Part shown: piece by piece, positions 4,902 to 5,859 of the stretch
How the letters are laid out: every line of letters starts with the position of its first letter
Numbering within the stretch: position 1 is the first letter of the stretch
Source: Oscillospiraceae bacterium
GTDB taxonomy: Bacteria; Bacillota; Clostridia; Oscillospirales; Oscillospiraceae
Assembly: GCA_017557265.1 (NCBI GenBank)
Contig: JAFZAM010000021.1
Coordinates: 1 to 5,859, forward strand
Length of the DNA: 5,859 nt
Direction of reading: 5' to 3'
Notes under the pieces: model-generated
Told to the model about the DNA's origin: nothing
What the model saw: only the letters and a program-made list of their open reading frames with translations
The model's database searches: none
Translations under genes and position numbers: made by a program

Positions 4902-5859
4902 AGAAGAAAGTCCGTCTTTCCGACCTCGTCCCGTTCATCGCGTTCGTCGTGCTCTTCGTCTTCTTCTCGATAGGCACGAAGGGCAAGATGCTCTCGTCGT
5001 ACTCGCTGAAGATGCTCGTCGAGCAGTCGATACTGACGATAATCTCCGGCTGCGGCGTCCTCTTCGTCGTCGCGCAGGGCTCGATAGACCTGACCGTCGG
5101 CGTCAACGTCGCGCTCAGCGGCGTCGTCGCGATGCACGTGGCTCACCTGACGGGGCAGGGCTGGCTTATGATACCGGTCGCGCTCGCGGTCGGGCTCTGC
5201 ATGGGACTTATAAACGGCCTCATCGTCAGCAAGTGCCACGTCCCCTCCTTCACGCTCTCGATAGCGATGCTCATCGGCATCCGCGGCATCGTCAACTTCA
5301 TCCAGACGAAGATAGGCGTCGAGTACCTGCCGACGTCGATGCTCTTCGTGACGTCGTCGGGCGTCCGCATCGCGGCGTTCGCCGTCATCGCAATCGTCAT
5401 GGCGTACCTCTTCGAGTTTACCAAGCTCGGGCGTTACAGCCGCGCCATCGGCGAGAACGAGACGACCGCGCGCTTCGTCGGCGTCCCCGTGGACAGGATG
5501 AAGATACTCGTGTTCGCGCTCAGCGGCCTCATGGCGGGCTTCGGCGCGCTGTTTTCCATGGCCTCCGTCGGCGGCACGACCCAGACGATGGGCGTGTTCC
5601 TCGAGATGAAGGTCGCGATGGGCGTGTTCTTCGGCGGCGTGCTCGTCACGGGCGGCTCCAGCGCCAAGTTCTACAAGATAATCCTCGGCGCGCTCTCGAT
5701 AACGATCATCGTCTACGGGCTCTCGCTCATGGGCATGTCCGACAGCCACATCTCCCAGTCGGTGGAGGGCGGACTGCTTCTGCTGATCCTCTTCATGACG
5801 ATCATCTCCAACCGGAAAAAGAAGGCCGCCCAGAACGAGCCGGCGCCGGCGTCAGGCGA
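4898..5859 (+). CDS. Sugar ABC transporter permease 2 (CUT2, RbsC/BPD_transp_2 family), 3' end outside window
   Basis: Second channel subunit. It starts at ATG 4898, overlapping the ATPase stop (ATGA), with AGGGG seven bases upstream. It is open to the end of the window: 320 full codons plus two bases and no stop. Positively charged start MKKKVR, then a first hydrophobic segment (about 11-25). The family motif is canonical: GSIDLTVG (61-68, Asp64) followed by VNVALSG. The coupling loop is LGRYSRAIGENETTARFVGV (177-196), close to the RbsC pattern. The segment MGVFFGGVLVTGGSS then matches the conserved late GG-x-x-x-x-GG region. The last helix (VEGGLLLLILFMTII) is followed by a basic and Ala/Pro-rich tail (NRKKKAAQNEPAPASG), so the protein is probably nearly complete. 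Its motifs are closer to canonical RbsC than those of permease 1; the two are clearly different sequences. Codons are TCG- and ATA-rich (13 TCG Ser, 11 ATA Ile), in contrast to the binding-protein gene. Confidence 0.93.
   Translation, partial: MKKKVRLSDLVPFIAFVVLFVFFSIGTKGKMLSSYSLKMLVEQSILTIISGCGVLFVVAQGSIDLTVGVNVALSGVVAMHVAHLTGQGWLMIPVALAVGLCMGLINGLIVSKCHVPSFTLSIAMLIGIRGIVNFIQTKIGVEYLPTSMLFVTSSGVRIAAFAVIAIVMAYLFEFTKLGRYSRAIGENETTARFVGVPVDRMKILVFALSGLMAGFGALFSMASVGGTTQTMGVFLEMKVAMGVFFGGVLVTGGSSAKFYKIILGALSITIIVYGLSLMGMSDSHISQSVEGGLLLLILFMTIISNRKKKAAQNEPAPASG

Noticed and set aside
4721..5749. 342-residue open frame antisense to permease 2
   Set aside because: Arg/Asp/Glu/His-rich shadow of a membrane-protein gene with canonical family motifs on the plus strand.
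1..5859. Mobile elements, CRISPR arrays, tRNA or rRNA genes
   Set aside because: No transposase or integrase reading frame, spaced repeats, tRNA-like cloverleaf or conserved rRNA sequence was seen on either strand by eye.

Overview
The window (about 65% G+C by eye, cut at both ends) comes from a bacterial chromosome. It holds one divergently transcribed esterase gene on the minus strand and a CUT2-type (ribose/xylose/galactose class) sugar ABC transporter operon on the plus strand. The substrate-binding protein is a lipoprotein, the promoters match the sigma-70/sigma-A consensus, and the exported domain contains many cysteines. Together these suggest an anaerobic, GC-rich Bacillota (Clostridia-like, perhaps gut-associated). 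That placement is an inference from style; there is no rRNA or other phylogenetic marker here.

Layout: bases 1-1008 (minus) encode most of an alpha/beta-hydrolase of the PHB-depolymerase/LpqC esterase type with no visible signal peptide; its 3' end lies outside the window. Bases 1009-1197 are a compact divergent control region. It carries a minus-strand promoter (TTGACG, 17 bp, GATAAT), a full-consensus plus-strand promoter (TTGACA, 17 bp, TATAAT), and an approximately 80-nt leader for the transporter. The leader contains two small inverted repeats whose loops share AGAAAG, with a cre/LacI-like palindrome between and partly overlapping them. Bases 1198-2340 encode the lipoprotein substrate-binding protein. 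A perfect 15-bp stem-loop follows at 2351-2385. Then come permease 1 (2425-3405), the double-domain ATPase (3402-4901) and permease 2 (4898 to beyond the edge). The last three genes are coupled by 4-base ATGA overlaps.

How it fits together: the lipoprotein captures a sugar or sugar-like ligand outside the membrane, the two different permeases probably form a heterodimeric channel, and the tandem ATPase drives import. The ATPase is strongly asymmetric. Every motif of one composite ATP site is intact, while every motif of the other is degraded, including the catalytic Glu (Cys) and the P-loop Lys/Arg (Ile). The divergent, apparently cytoplasmic esterase may de-esterify the imported compound, but the substrate cannot be read from the sequence. 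No mobile element, CRISPR array, tRNA or rRNA was seen. The transporter family itself is well known; the points most worth a second look are the coherent one-site ATPase degeneration, the structured leader, and the hairpin between the binding-protein and permease genes.
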